This document shows, one piece after another, positions 35,062-44,688 of a stretch of 64,000 bases of DNA (position 1 is the stretch's first letter; each line of letters opens with the position of its first letter). The notes below the pieces were generated by a model that made no database searches, was not told the DNA's origin, and worked only from the letters and a program-made list of their open reading frames with translations. The position numbers and the translations under genes were made by a program. Location: NCBI RefSeq assembly GCF_000372725.1, contig NW_005201165.1, positions 61,818-125,817 on the forward strand, read 5' to 3'. Source of the stretch: Emiliania huxleyi CCMP1516. Taxonomy: Eukaryota > Haptophyta > Isochrysidales > Noelaerhabdaceae.

Positions 35062-36198
35062 TCAAGAGAGAAGTCGACAGTGAGCATGTGGCGATGCAGC
35101 CACACAATCAAGGCTCGAGTGAGGCCCAGCGCGTCTCCGGCGGCGGCGCGTGCCGGCGAAGGAAGGCGATGAAGCGCGCCGCCACGGCCTCCGAGAAGTC
35201 GCCGTCGCGCCACCGCTCGAGCAGCTCGGAGTTCGGTGCAAGGCGCGCCACCTGATGTTGACAGGAGTCGCCGTGGGCGCGAGGCGCCACAGAACGGGAG
35301 AGGTGCTGCCCGCCGCAGCGGCCGCGCGCACCTCCCTCGCCACCTCGGCGGGGTGGTAGATGTCTTTCCCTGTGCACAAGAGAGCCGCGCGTGAAGAGGC
35401 GCTGCTACAGCTACGTGAGCTGGGCGGTCGACGGCCGTGGCCGGCGGTCACGAGCAGCGGCGTCTGCACCGCGGAGACCTCCTCGCGCGACGCGGAAAAG
35501 ACGAACTCTTCGGTGCCGCTCTCGAACATCGCTCCGTGCAGCCGCTGCAGCTCGGCGTCGGTCGCGCGGCCGGCGGAGCACATCTCCTGCGCCCACGCAC
35601 CGAACCAGTCGCGCGTGGAGGCGGCGTTGGTGCCCTCCCACCCGCCTGCCTCCGTCGTGTGCTCCGCCACGCCGATGGGCTGCAGCATCAGCGCGCCGCT
35701 GAAGCGCTCCGGCGAGTGACGCAGCAGCCGAAAGATGTACGACGGCCCTGCGCACGAGGCCAGTGCCGAGTTTTGGCCGAGATGGAGGCGAGGTCTATAT
35801 CCGCAGCCGGAAGAGCCGGGTGGTGTGTGCAGCGGCGTGCGTGAGAGACTGACTGAGACTGACTGAGACTGACCGATACACTGGCCGATGAGCAAGCAGC
35901 GACCGATCCCGAGGTGGTCGAGCACGGCAATCTGGTCCTCGGCGAACGCGTCCCAGCCGGCCGCTGCGTCCACCGGCCCGGAGGAGTCTCCTGCGTTCCG
36001 CTGATCCATGGCGACCACGGTGAAGTCCTCGTCGCCGAGGCGGCTCCACGCGTCCCACGGCTGTGCGCGCCACATCCCAATGGAGGAGCGCATGCCGCCG
36101 GGCGCAATCAGCAGGACGGGGATACCCGCAGTCGCACCGCGCACGGCAAAGGCGATGGTGGCGCCGCGAGTGGCGACAGTGCCCGATCGCACCAGCAT
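35062..36198 (-). CDS. Alpha/beta-hydrolase with cysteine nucleophile elbow
   Basis: First in-frame ATG at 36198 (MLVRSGTVATRGATIAFAVR); the frame is open to 36297. VPVLLIAPGGMRSS is the oxyanion-side strand, VVAMDQRNAGDSSGP the strand 4 turn, and LIGQCIGPSYIF the nucleophile elbow, where the expected G-x-S-x-G is G-Q-C-I-G. The elbow is split by a GT-AG intron (about 35756-35892) in phase 1. Next come LQPIGVAEHT, LLVTAGHGRRPP, KDIYHPAEVAREV and LAPNSELLERWRDGDFSEAV; stop at 35062. A Cys nucleophile is known in dienelactone-hydrolase-type enzymes. Substrate unknown. The intron ending near 35370 has the CTCTTCAC/GTGCACAG hairpin. Exon borders in 35.24-35.45 kb are approximate. Confidence 0.68.
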   Translation of the reverse strand: MLVRSGTVATRGATIAFAVRGATAGIPVLLIAPGGMRSSIGMWRAQPWDAWSRLGDEDFTVVAMDQRNAGDSSGPVDAAAGWDAFAEDQIAVLDHLGIGRCLLIGQCIGQSQSVSVSLSRTPLHTPPGSSGCGYRPRLHLGQNSALASCAGPSYIFRLLRHSPERFSGALMLQPIGVAEHTTEAGGWEGTNAASTRDWFGAWAQEMCSAGRATDAELQRLHGAMFESGTEEFVFSASREEVSAVQTPLLVTAGHGRRPPSSRSCSSASSRAALLCTGKDIYHPAEVAREVRAAAAAGSTSPVLWRLAPTATPVNIRWRALHRTPSCSSGGATATSRRPWRRASSPSFAGTRRRRRRAGPHSSLDCVAASPHAHCRLLS

Positions 36199-36868
36199 TC
36201 GTTCGTCGGAAACGCAGCGGGCGTTGCCCAAAGAGACGGAGGAGCAACGAGCGCCCTGGCGTGAGCCGAAGACACTCCCTCCGTAGACACTGATCACACA
36301 CGGGTGGGACAGGGTGGGTCACAACAACGAGGCACGAGAGCGTGCACGACAGAGCGACGGCGCAGCGTACCGCCGTCCAGCTAAAAAGCGGCGGCCGACG
36401 GTTGCTGCGCAAAGTGATCAGTTCTAAAATAGGTGCCGGGGCCCAACGGATAGATGAATCCGGGGCACCCTCCGCTCGAATCCCTGGCCGGGGGTTCGAG
36501 GTGGCCCCCACCCTGGGGCCTCCCATCAAAGGGACTGCGGCAGAAGACGCCCAATCTTGCACAAGTGCAAGAACCATACGTCGCTAAAGTCGACAAGGCA
36601 GCGACTTTTTTTCGATTTGGCAGCGAGCGTATAAACTGCGCGGTTTTGTTTTCTTTCAGGGGAGGGTTGGGAAGGGGGGGCGAGGCCGGAGGAGTATGAC
36701 GGCCTCTTCGACGGCCCATAAGGGGCCGTTGTCTGCTGTGCCTTTTGTGGTGCTAGTTCGTGCCAGTCTGCTGTGAGAGGGGCTTGTATTCGTGGAATTC
36801 TTCTTTCTCTCTCTCCTTGACGTCACAGCGCGCCCGATCAAGGCGGGCTCGAGCGACGAACACTGCAC
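36199..36868. other. Intergenic between divergent genes
   Basis: Shared upstream region of a minus and a plus gene. Holds a weak tRNA-like stretch at 36430-36500 that does not fold convincingly, and a polypyrimidine run (TTCTTTCTCTCTCTCC) near 36800. Confidence 0.4.
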
Positions 36869-38584
36869 ATGCTGCTCACCATCGCCGCGGAGCTGCTTCC
36901 GTACTCGTCATTCCTCTCGACGTCGAGTTTCCTCCTCAACGCAGCCTTTCGCCCCGCACCACTCTCTACAATCATCTCAACCGTCGTCGAAGCTGCAAAG
37001 GCCGTGCCAGCAGCCGCGTGCAACCTCGCATCCTTCGGCTTCACCATCTCTCTCGGCCTCGCGATGCTCTGCGTGCCGCTCGTTATCTCGACGTGTGTAT
37101 GGACGGTCTGGACTCTGGCCGCCGTCGGACCCGCCCGCAAGACCCTCTCAACCATCCTCATGTGCGGACTGGGTCCGCTTGTCCTGCCTCTCCTCTCCTC
37201 TATTGTCCTCGGCATCGCCTGGGTAGCCTTCAGCGTGCTGGCCGCAGCAGCTGCCACGTTGCTCCCCTGTGTGGTACTCCTCAGCGCTCTCTACTGGGGA
37301 CTCGTCAGCGCGGCGGAGTTTCGCACCAGGGAGAGGCGAAAGCCGCAGGACGGCGCGCAGGACATCACGTTCACAGAGATGCTTCTGGCCATCTTTGCCG
37401 CCGCCACCTCCCTCGCCGTCACCGGCCCGGTCGTCCTCCTCCTCACGCTGATCAAGAGCCCGTTGGTGCTCCTCGGAGCCACTGTCTTAGCTTCATCGCA
37501 AGCGCTTGGCGCAATCTGGAAGTCAAGGGCTGGTCCGTTTGGCTCACTTCTGCTGCTGGTCCTGTTCGCCCTCGGGTTTTCGGTCGGCGTGCCTTGCCTC
37601 GCCATTGCCATCGCCCTCTCCGCGCTCGTCAAGCTCGTCGGGTGCGCGCTGTGGCCTGGGTACGTCGCGTGTGGCTGGCTGCGGACCGTTGGCGCCAAGC
37701 GCCGGGTGGCACACCGCCGCCTCACTGTTCGAGCAGTGCGCGCGCGGCTGTCGGATGCGAGCAAGGCCGCTTACCAGGTGGTCTGGCTCTCCGACATTGT
37801 CACCAATGCCAGTATCTTGCTGCGACCTGACCTCGCTGCGCAGGCCGTACACGAGTTCGGCGACCTCGCCCGGGGCGCACGGCGCGAGCTATCGCCAGAG
37901 GTGAGGTGCGTCTCGTGGTTTCCGCCAGCGGTGATCGGAGTCTTTGGTGGCCGGGTCGGCGACGGCGGTGGGGAGTGGCGTGTGGAGGTGGGGAGGCTTG
38001 CGGCCAAGGCAGGCGTGGAGAGCGGAGCTTTCGAGAGGATGTGGGGGGCATTCTTTGCTGCCGTCGAAGCCTCCGGCCGCCGGTGCCTCGCAGAGGGCCT
38101 GTTGACTGAGGACGCCATCCTCGAGGCGCAGCCTAGCCTAATCGTCGGGCTGCCCTCCCTCGTGCTCTTCGAAGCCGTTGTGCGCTCGCCACCCAACGAC
38201 GACGCGCTCACCTTGCGCGACGGCACCGAGCTCACGAATAGCAGCCGACCGCGAGGCGCGTGGGCTGATGCGCGCTGGGCCGAGCTGATGCGGGCCAAGC
38301 ACAAGTGGCAGCAGCACGAGGCGCGGATCCTGTCCGGCCTGGGTAGCGACGCGCTGCAACGGTCGCGCCGTGCGTTGGAGGCGGTCCTCCTCGCTGGCGG
38401 CGAGGATCCGACGGAGCTGTCGGAGAAGCTGGCGGCGCTGGTTGGCCCAGGGGAAGAGGAGCTGTCTGGTCCGGAGCGCGACGTGCGACAGGCACTCTAC
38501 GCCGCCGCCCTCGCGTGCGCGGGACACGCCATCTTCAAACGGCATTGCAACGATGCGCTGCAGGCGGTCCTCTCGGTCGACTGA
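36869..38584 (+). CDS. Polytopic membrane protein, conserved type, unknown function
   Basis: Single exon of 571 codons from ATG 36869. Roughly six to seven hydrophobic helices fill residues about 45-270 (for example GFTISLGLAMLCVPLVISTC, GPLVLPLLSSIVLGIAWVAF, LLLLVLFALGFSVGVPCLAI). A soluble C-terminal half of about 300 residues follows, with VVWLSDIVTNASILLRPDLA, GAFERMWGAFFAAVEASGRR and PSLIVGLPSLVLFEAVVRSP. The layout recalls plant and algal uncharacterised membrane proteins. It has no transporter or enzyme signature I recognise. The absence of introns is unusual in this window. Confidence 0.6.
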   Translation: MLLTIAAELLPYSSFLSTSSFLLNAAFRPAPLSTIISTVVEAAKAVPAAACNLASFGFTISLGLAMLCVPLVISTCVWTVWTLAAVGPARKTLSTILMCGLGPLVLPLLSSIVLGIAWVAFSVLAAAAATLLPCVVLLSALYWGLVSAAEFRTRERRKPQDGAQDITFTEMLLAIFAAATSLAVTGPVVLLLTLIKSPLVLLGATVLASSQALGAIWKSRAGPFGSLLLLVLFALGFSVGVPCLAIAIALSALVKLVGCALWPGYVACGWLRTVGAKRRVAHRRLTVRAVRARLSDASKAAYQVVWLSDIVTNASILLRPDLAAQAVHEFGDLARGARRELSPEVRCVSWFPPAVIGVFGGRVGDGGGEWRVEVGRLAAKAGVESGAFERMWGAFFAAVEASGRRCLAEGLLTEDAILEAQPSLIVGLPSLVLFEAVVRSPPNDDALTLRDGTELTNSSRPRGAWADARWAELMRAKHKWQQHEARILSGLGSDALQRSRRALEAVLLAGGEDPTELSEKLAALVGPGEEELSGPERDVRQALYAAALACAGHAIFKRHCNDALQAVLSVD

Positions 38585-38729
38585 CTGGAGCTTGTGCATG
38601 ATACACCGAATGGAGGGAAAGAGCGGCCCTTTGGCGGCCGGTAATTTTTTCTATGCTAGAGAGGACTTATAAAATCGCTCCTCATCCGGCAAGCCCCGCT
38701 GTCAGCAGTTCACCCCCTCGAGTATGTAG

Positions 38730-39030
38730 AAAGAAAGAAAACAGAGAAGCCAAGGGAGGGATGCGGGGAGGACCACGGCACGCCGCCACCACACAGGGAT
38801 TTTAAGGAGAGGAGTGTGGTGGTGCTAGCTGCTACCTGCTAGCCGTCGCCCACCCTTGGGAGTCTGCCTCTTCCTATCTCTCTTCGCAGTCTCTCGCCGC
38901 TTCTCGCTGCAACCTTCATGCCACCTCGCGGTCGTCCCACTCTCGTCGTTCTCTCCCCTGTCGGCTGTCGCTTGACGCTTCATCCTCTGACTCATCGCGC
39001 TCCTCTGCCTCGTTCTGTGACGACGCCGAC
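38730..39030 (-). mobile_element. R1 retroposon copy, about 300 bp
   Basis: Reads on the minus strand into a (CTTT)n tail at about 38730. Nearly the same extent as the 19.6-kb copy, sharing GCGAGAAGCGGCGAGAGACT and the AAAATCCCTGTGTGGTGGCG segment. A possible 6-bp target duplication GTATGT lies at each end. Both long copies carry an open frame ending GTTARWHEGCSEKRRETAKR, possibly the C-terminus of a retrotransposon protein. Confidence 0.7.
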
Positions 39031-39126
39031 GGGTATGTTCGTAAGCATTCCGGGGAAATTCTTTTCTACCTAGTACGCAGTGTGCGCCCTCCTGTCTGGT
39101 ATAGAACAGCCACTCCGCTGTGAACC

Positions 39127-39182
39127 TCTCACAGACCAGCGCATAGCGCCATAGGACGTATTTTCTTGTCAATAACAAGGCT
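39127..39182 (+). mobile_element. R2 truncated copy flanked by GCTGTGAAC
   Basis: About 56 bp of the R2 3' end (CTCTCACAGACCAGCGCATA ... TCAATAACAAG). GCTGTGAAC stands on each side (about 39118-39126 and 39181-39189). Confidence 0.6.
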
Positions 39183-39275
39183 GTGAACACCGAGGGGCCT
39201 CCGTCGGCTTGCGCTCCTGCTGGTCGGAGAAGAAGTGCGCCCTCTCGCTTCGCTCGACGCCACCCCTTGGCAGCA

Positions 39276-39662
39276 ATGGCTGACGTACCAAATGCAGCTC
39301 CTGTCGCCTGCGTGCTGGCCGGCCACGGCTTATTCCTCCTCGGATGCGGCTGGTACGGCGCCAAGATCTCCGGCTGGACAGCCATGCACAGCCTGTACGC
39401 TGGCGCTGGAGGCGGCGCAGCGCTGGGTGTCTGCGGCCTCCTCACCGTTGGCGGCACGCGTAAGCTGTACATGATCGGTGTGCACGTCGGCCTGTTGCTC
39501 CAGGTTGCGTTTAGCGCCGTCTTTGGGCTGCAAGCGTGGAGGTCGTACGGCGTACCAGCCAAGGCGGACCGGTTTCCGCTCTTTGTCGTCATGTGCGGCG
39601 GCTCGGTGCTCGCGCTTGGGCTGATGCGCGCCTTCAAACCGAAGGCTAAGGAGAAGAAGTGA
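39276..39662 (+). CDS. TMEM14-family small membrane protein
   Basis: 128 codons from ATG 39276, single exon. Four hydrophobic helices in the TMEM14/UPF0136 order: GHGLFLLGCGWYGAK, GWTAMHSLYAGAGGGAALGV, IGVHVGLLLQVAFSAVFGLQ and LFVVMCGGSVLALGLMRAFK, ending in KAKEKK. The length and the G-rich second helix fit the family, whose members sit in mitochondrial or plastid inner envelopes and have been linked to heme or fatty-acid export. That role is family knowledge. The gene starts about 90 bp after an R2 copy, so its promoter is probably partly repeat-derived. Confidence 0.72.
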   Translation: MADVPNAAPVACVLAGHGLFLLGCGWYGAKISGWTAMHSLYAGAGGGAALGVCGLLTVGGTRKLYMIGVHVGLLLQVAFSAVFGLQAWRSYGVPAKADRFPLFVVMCGGSVLALGLMRAFKPKAKEKK

Positions 39663-39920
39663 GAGGCGCCCCGTGCATAGTTCAGCCCCCAGCACGGGCT
39701 AAAGGTAGAACGACAAACTTACTTGTGATCTTGAGCATGCGCACAACCGCCCGGCCGCCCGCGGTACCCTGATCCCTGTCATAGTCACTGTACCTTTTTA
39801 ACACTATATGACTTTGGAGAATTCACATGACTTTAGGTTGAAGACACACACTGACGAGAGAAGGTGCGCTACGATACCACGCGCACGGGATTAGAGCATG
39901 ATTCCATGAAAATTCCAGCG

Positions 39921-41579
39921 CTACAGTTCATCGTCCAAGTCACCTGCTGCTCTTCTGTCCTCCGTGCCGGTGCCGCTACCGGCCCGGCACGGCTGCGAGA
40001 GACAGCTCTCGCCGCCCGCCCCGTCTCCACTGCCACCGCCGCCGCCAGAAGCGGCGGCCTCGCTCACCACCACCGCTGGCGCCTCCGCAGAGGGGACCAG
40101 CTTGACGAGGGCGGCGGGCACCTGCTCACAGCTTGCGGCGTGAAGAGGGGACCCTCGCGCGGTTGGGACGAAGGCCGTGAAGAGGGGACCAGCTGAATGA
40201 GGGCGACGGCGACGGCGCGGGCGAGCGAAGCGCTGGCCGCCGCCGCCTCTGCCGCCAGCGACGCGAGGGTGGGGCCCCACCGGAGCACGAGCGGGCCGCC
40301 GTGCGCCGCGCCCGCCTGCTCACAGCTCGGAGCTGTGAAGAGACGCCGCCCACTTATCACGAGACGCGTCCGCCGCCTTCGCCTCGACAGCGCGAGAGCA
40401 GAACGACGCGGCGGCGGCGGCGGCGTCGCGGGCAGCAGATGCGAGGGCTGGTCCGTGGAGGGCTGCGGCGGCCGCCGCGCCAGACGCCAGACGCGACGAG
40501 GCCGCCGCCGCCGCCGCCGCCGCCGCGCCGCCCCGCCACGCCGCGCCGCCGACAGCAGAGCTGGCCGCGATGGCGGTGCTCGAGAGGGCGGAGGAGAGGG
40601 CGGCGGCGTTGGCGGCGGCGGCGGCGGCGTGGGGGCGGAGCGCCGCAGCCGCGTCGCGCAGTGTGGCGCCTGCCGTGCGGCGCGTGTGCGGCGACATGAG
40701 CAGCACCAGCGGGAAGAGCGAGAGCACCTGAGCGCCCGAGGCGCACGCGTGAGCCGTTCACTCTGCGGCGGGTCCGGCGCGAGAGCAGCGGAGGCACGAT
40801 GTGGGGAGGAGAGGCGGAGACGGCGCCGCACGCGACGATCACCCAGATCAGGTCGGAGGAGGTGAGGTGCAGCAGCGGCTCGAAGGCGCCTGCTCACAGC
40901 TAAATGCCTGTCCAGCGGCGGCAGCCCGACGCGTGACGGCAGCGGCGCAGCGGCGCCGAGGGCGTCGGCGAGGAGGTAGAGGGTGGCGAGCGCTGCGACG
41001 CCCGCGAGGGGGGAGGAGTGCGGGCAGGCGCGCCAGAAGAAGCCGCCAAACAGGTAGACCTGTGCCGCGCGTCGCAGGTGTGGAGAGGCGGCAGGGCCCA
41101 GGGTGCGGGACAGAGGTGCAGCCCGCCAGTGCGGCGCCACCAAGGCCCGAGTGCAGCATCGCGGGCACCGCGGCGGCCGGGAGAAGGACGAAGAGGACAA
41201 AGCCGTCGAGCGGCGAGCCGAGCGGCGCCAGCATGCTCCGGAAGCTCTTGTCCCGCCGGCAGACGGCGGTGGCGGGAAGGACCGCGAGCGAGGCGACGAG
41301 GCCAGTCAAGAGGTAGAGCTTGCAGATCACGAGCAGGATGAGGTATGCCTTGCCGACAAAGGCTGCCAGCTCGGGCCAGGGCGTATCTGGTGCCGCCGAC
41401 GAGGACGACGAGCGCTGCGTGCTCTCCGATCCGCGAGGCGTGCTGTCGGGAGGATCGGCCGGCGCCGCCGCCTGTTGCTGCAGCAGGCGTATGCCGACAA
41501 GGGAGGCGAACGTGGCAAGCGAGGCAGCGGCGACGCCGAGCGTCATGACGATGGAGCCGGCGAGCAGGTCGGCAATCAT
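39921..41579 (-). CDS. Multi-pass, Ala-rich membrane protein ending in DDEL
   Basis: Starts at ATG 41579. Hydrophobic segments: GSIVMTLGVAAASLATFASL, YLILLVICKLYLLTGLVASL, DGFVLFVLLPAAAVPAMLHS, and after introns VYLFGGFFWRACPHSSPLAG, LATLYLLADALGAA, SDLIWVIVACGAVSA and VLSLFPLVLLMSPH. A very Ala-rich segment (about 40.4-40.7 kb) and a Gly-rich end follow; the last residues are GDLDDEL before the stop at 39921. DDEL resembles an ER-retrieval tetrapeptide, which would need a lumenal C-terminus. Three hairpin introns end near 40884, 40315 and 40121. I recognise no family. Confidence 0.5.
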
Positions 41580-41802
41580 CGGGCGGCAGGTGTCCTTCCG
41601 CCTATCTAGCGGGCCGTGCGATGCTGGCGCGAGGATTTTTTATCAGGCGTCTTCTTGCTGTTTATTCACAGGTTGCCCAGGTTCCCTGGGGTCGCCTCGT
41701 GAATAAACGAGTATAAACACGTGATTTTTTATTGCAATACCGGGCGCGCCAGGCATTACCTCCTTTACGTGTGATACGTGGCGATGTTTTGTGACGACCA
41801 TC

Positions 41803-42533
41803 TACTGTAACTTCAAAGTGCTCGAAGTGTGTCCAACGTGGAGACTCTGATCGTCGCGAGATCCTGCGTGCCGTGCCTAGTCGCGCTGCTCGAGTACGCC
41901 TTTCTGGGCCGCCAGCTCCCATCCTGCCGCTCGTGGCTCGCGATGCTCGTCATGTGCAGTGTGGCGCGGTGGGCTACGTTATGAGCGACGCGGGCCTTGA
42001 TGGCAGGGTTGACAGCATACACCTTGATCACAGTCTACTTTCTCGTGGTAGCAGTGGAATCCGCCTACGGCAAGCATATCGTTGGCCCACACCTCGGCTT
42101 TGGAAGCATGTGGGGTCCGACGCTGTACACCAACACTATCTCCATCCCCCCGATGGTCGCTATCGGGCTCCTCTCTGGTGAGCAAGAGGCTCTCTTGCGT
42201 CACGCCGACTGCTCCAAGTCCAGCCCGGTGGAGGATGCCGACTCGAACCAAGCCGTCGTTCTTCTCGTCCTCATCTCGTGCGCTCTCGGCGTGGCTGTCG
42301 CGTTCCTCGGCTTCGAGGCTAGGAGGCTCGTGTCGGCGACGTCGTGCTTCACAGTGTTGGGCGTGGCGGGGAAAATGGCGACGGTGACCGCCAACGGGCT
42401 GATCTGGGACAAGCACGCCTCGCCCGAGGGTATTGCGTTTCTGGCGGCCTGCCTGGCCGGTGCGGCCATATACCAGCAATCTCCGCTGCGAAGCGGGGCG
42501 ATCCAAAGGAGAGATGACTTTGCCGCTATCTAG
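41803..42533 (+). pseudogene. Nucleotide-sugar transporter (GDP-mannose type), frameshifted fragment
   Basis: The C-terminal half of a drug/metabolite-superfamily nucleotide-sugar transporter. 41997-42533 is open: LTAYTLITVYFLVVAVESAY, NTISIPPMVAIGLLSGE, LLVLISCALGVAVAFLGFEA, RLVSATSCFTVLGVAGKMAT, WDKHASPEGIAFL and IYQQSPLR, typical of this family. Upstream homology continues in other frames: VLEV, then NVETLIVARSCVPCLVALLE (family pattern NVET-x-IV-x-R), then GAVGYVMSDAG. Getting through it requires at least three frame changes with no plausible splice sites, and the N-terminal helices are missing. I call it a pseudogene; sequencing error could explain single shifts but hardly three plus the missing 5' half. 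Confidence 0.65.
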
Positions 42534-42825
42534 ATAATCTGGGTTCCGGCTCCTACCCAGACAGGGGGTCTGTTCACCACGGTTAGACCCTATGCAAAAG
42601 GTAGGTATGGTGGGGTGGTGGTGGTGGTGGTGGTGGCGGGGGGTGGGGGAGGGAGGGTGTAAAAAACCGAAACCGCCTCGCTCGCGCGGGAGACGGCGCG
42701 TTTAGCCGCGAACGCCTCGAGAGCCCAGTAGGCCATGCTCTGGCGGGCTCGCGAGCGGCGCGCACCGCGGTACAAGCCGGCGCGCGGCGGGCGTTGGGAG
42801 CCTATTCACAGAGGGGGGGGGATTT

Positions 42826-43742
42826 TCCTGAGGGAGGGTGTAGAGGATGTAGAGTGAGAGCGCTGTAGAGCTGTAGAGCTGTAGAGCGCTCTGGAGCGCT
42901 GTAGAGCTGTAGAGCTCTACATTCACCGCGTGACGAACTGCGTGCGTTGTAGAGCGATGTAGAGCGCGATTTTGCTGTAGAGTTTGTTGTAGAGGCTCTA
43001 TTAATAGCAAAACCGCGGAAAGGCAGTGACTCAAAGAGGTCGAGCCGCACTAATGGGGTATCTCCGAGCTTACTGGAGCTCTGATGGACGGCCCTGACTA
43101 TCCCTGACACACAGAGAGTCACTCTGACGGCACACAACACCCTCTATGACTGCGTCATGACCAGCCTGCCATGCGTCGCCGGTGCCGCATTCGTCGCAGT
43201 GCTTCTTTAGCAGGCGGTGGACTGTCGGCTGCGAGGACGGTCGCATTTGCGCGAGGCGAGGCGAGCATTGCTGCGCGTTGCATGCGCCATGACTCGCGCC
43301 AGCGCGTGCGGGAGCTCCTGGCTGAGCGTTGAGTCCAGGCGAGTTGCGCTGGCCACTATCGCTACGCCGAGCCGAGCTGACGCGCCGAGGCGCGCCGGCC
43401 AGTCGCAGCCGTGAGGCATGCCACAGCAGCAGAGGCACCTGCCACCCATTGGGCGGGCAGATAGAAGGCCAGGGCAGCACTGGCAAGTGCAACGCGCCTA
43501 AAATGTCGGAGAGCGACCGTGCCTCGTTCGCCGCTTATGAGGTAGAGTTTGTTGATGTTGTAGAGATTTCACGTTGTAGAGCGCCTCTACATCGCTCTAC
43601 ATCTGCATCGCTCTGTCCCGCGCCGGATGTAGAGCTCTACAGCTCTACAGCGCTCTACAGCGCTCTCCAGCGCTCTACATCTCTACAGCTCTACAGACAG
43701 ACAGCGCTCTACACTCTACATCCTCTACACCCTCCCTCAGTC
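42826..43742. mobile_element. Fold-back element with TAGAGC-rich inverted ends
   Basis: Left arm 42826-42935 begins CTGAGGGAGGGTGTAGAGGA; right arm about 43620-43742 is its inverted copy, ending TCCTCTACACCCTCCCTCAG. Both arms are packed with GTAGAGCT / GTAGAGCGC units. The roughly 700-bp interior has a minus-strand frame with SSQPTVHRLLKKH, which resembles the HTH of a DNA-transposase, but no catalytic motif. Probably a non-autonomous or decayed DNA transposon; a target duplication is not obvious. Confidence 0.6.
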
Positions 43743-43869
43743 AGTGTTGTTTCTGCTGTTGTTTGTGCCCTTGGCACCGTGGGTGCTGGGGGGGGCGACA
43801 GGGTCCGGGCGTGGGGCCCTGAGTGGCGTAGTGCTCAGGATGTGTGGCAGCCCAGCTGGCTGAGTGTCT

Positions 43870-43985
43870 AGCTAGTGAGTTGGTTTGGTGTGTCTGTGTG
43901 TCGCTCGCGCGTGTCGTCGTCTTCTGTCTCGCGTCCACCCATACCGCGTTGGTGTCCAGTCCGAGCCTGACTGTTCTTCGCGTTT
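43870..43985 (-). repeat. Dispersed repeat around ACTGGACACCAACGCGGTAT
   Basis: Reverse copy of 15310-15425, matching over about 110 bp with scattered changes. Confidence 0.8.
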
Positions 43986-44024
43986 TTTCTATCTAATCTA
44001 ATCTAGCGTGCGTGGGTGCGTGTG

Positions 44025-44688
44025 GGACCAGCTTCCAGAGCGGCGTGCCCTCGTCCTTGTCCAGCTCGTTGGTCCCAAACTCTGCGCGCTTCAGCTCCAC
44101 CTCTGCGTCGGCGAGGCCCTGCCCCTGGTCAACGCCGTGGCTGGCGAGCACCTGCGGGCGCAGAGGCAGCGTGCGTGTGGGCCGCTGCAGCGGAGGCGCC
44201 CAGCAGCGGGACGAGAGCCTGCTCGGTGGGGTAGGCCCACGGCCTCTCCGAAGCCATGATGATGTCTCGACGTGGTGGCAGCGCTGAAACTCTTACGTCG
44301 AAGAGAAAGAAAAAGAATTCCGCCGTGAGGATAGACACATGCGCATTTCGGTCGCCGCGTCGCACGTCGAGCCCATCGACATGCGGCTGCACGGCGGCTG
44401 GGGCTCGGTCGCCGCCCCTCCGCTCGCCTCGGACGCCGCCCAAGACGACGGCGAGACTCTCTGCTGCGCCGTCTCGGGGGCGGCTGCGGACGGCTCTGGC
44501 GATGTCATCGCCCTCGTCGACAGTGCCGAACCCTCACCGTCGGTCGAGGCGCGACGCGCGCTCTGCTTCTCCAAGCCGCGCTCGCTGAGCCACGTCGCCG
44601 CCGCCCAGCTCCCAATCCTCGTCCTGACTGCCGCCGCCGCCCTTCACTCGGTCGGCCTCCCGCCGGGCACGCCTTCCATCGGCATGCG
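44025..44688 (-). repeat. Inverted-duplication arm A
   Basis: Reverse complement of 50616-51279 with no indels along its 664 bp (the coordinate sum stays 95304 at both ends) and one mismatch noticed near the left limit of arm B. It contains a non-functional minus-strand copy of the SERCA first two exons (truncated at 44025) and the true first exon of the MDR gene. Confidence 0.9.

Larger units (their letters stand above)
38585..39275. other. Intergenic filled by R1 and R2 copies
   Basis: R1 at about 38730-39030 and R2 3' end at 39127-39182 leave little unique sequence between the two genes. Confidence 0.65.

Noticed and set aside
35252-35290. A 39-nt mini-intron bounded by GTGGCGC repeats in the hydrolase gene
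   Set aside because: Removing 39 nt keeps the wrong reading frame for the conserved downstream segment; a longer GC-AG intron of about 61 nt fits the phase better.
36430-36500. Possible tRNA (GGCCCAACGGATAGA and CGCTCGAATCC look like A- and B-box)
   Set aside because: The arms do not pair: no 7-bp acceptor stem or T-stem could be drawn, and the spacing is too short for an anticodon arm.
42600-42660. GGTGGTGG run as a possible regulatory element
   Set aside because: Simple sequence next to the fold-back element; nothing beyond low complexity can be supported.
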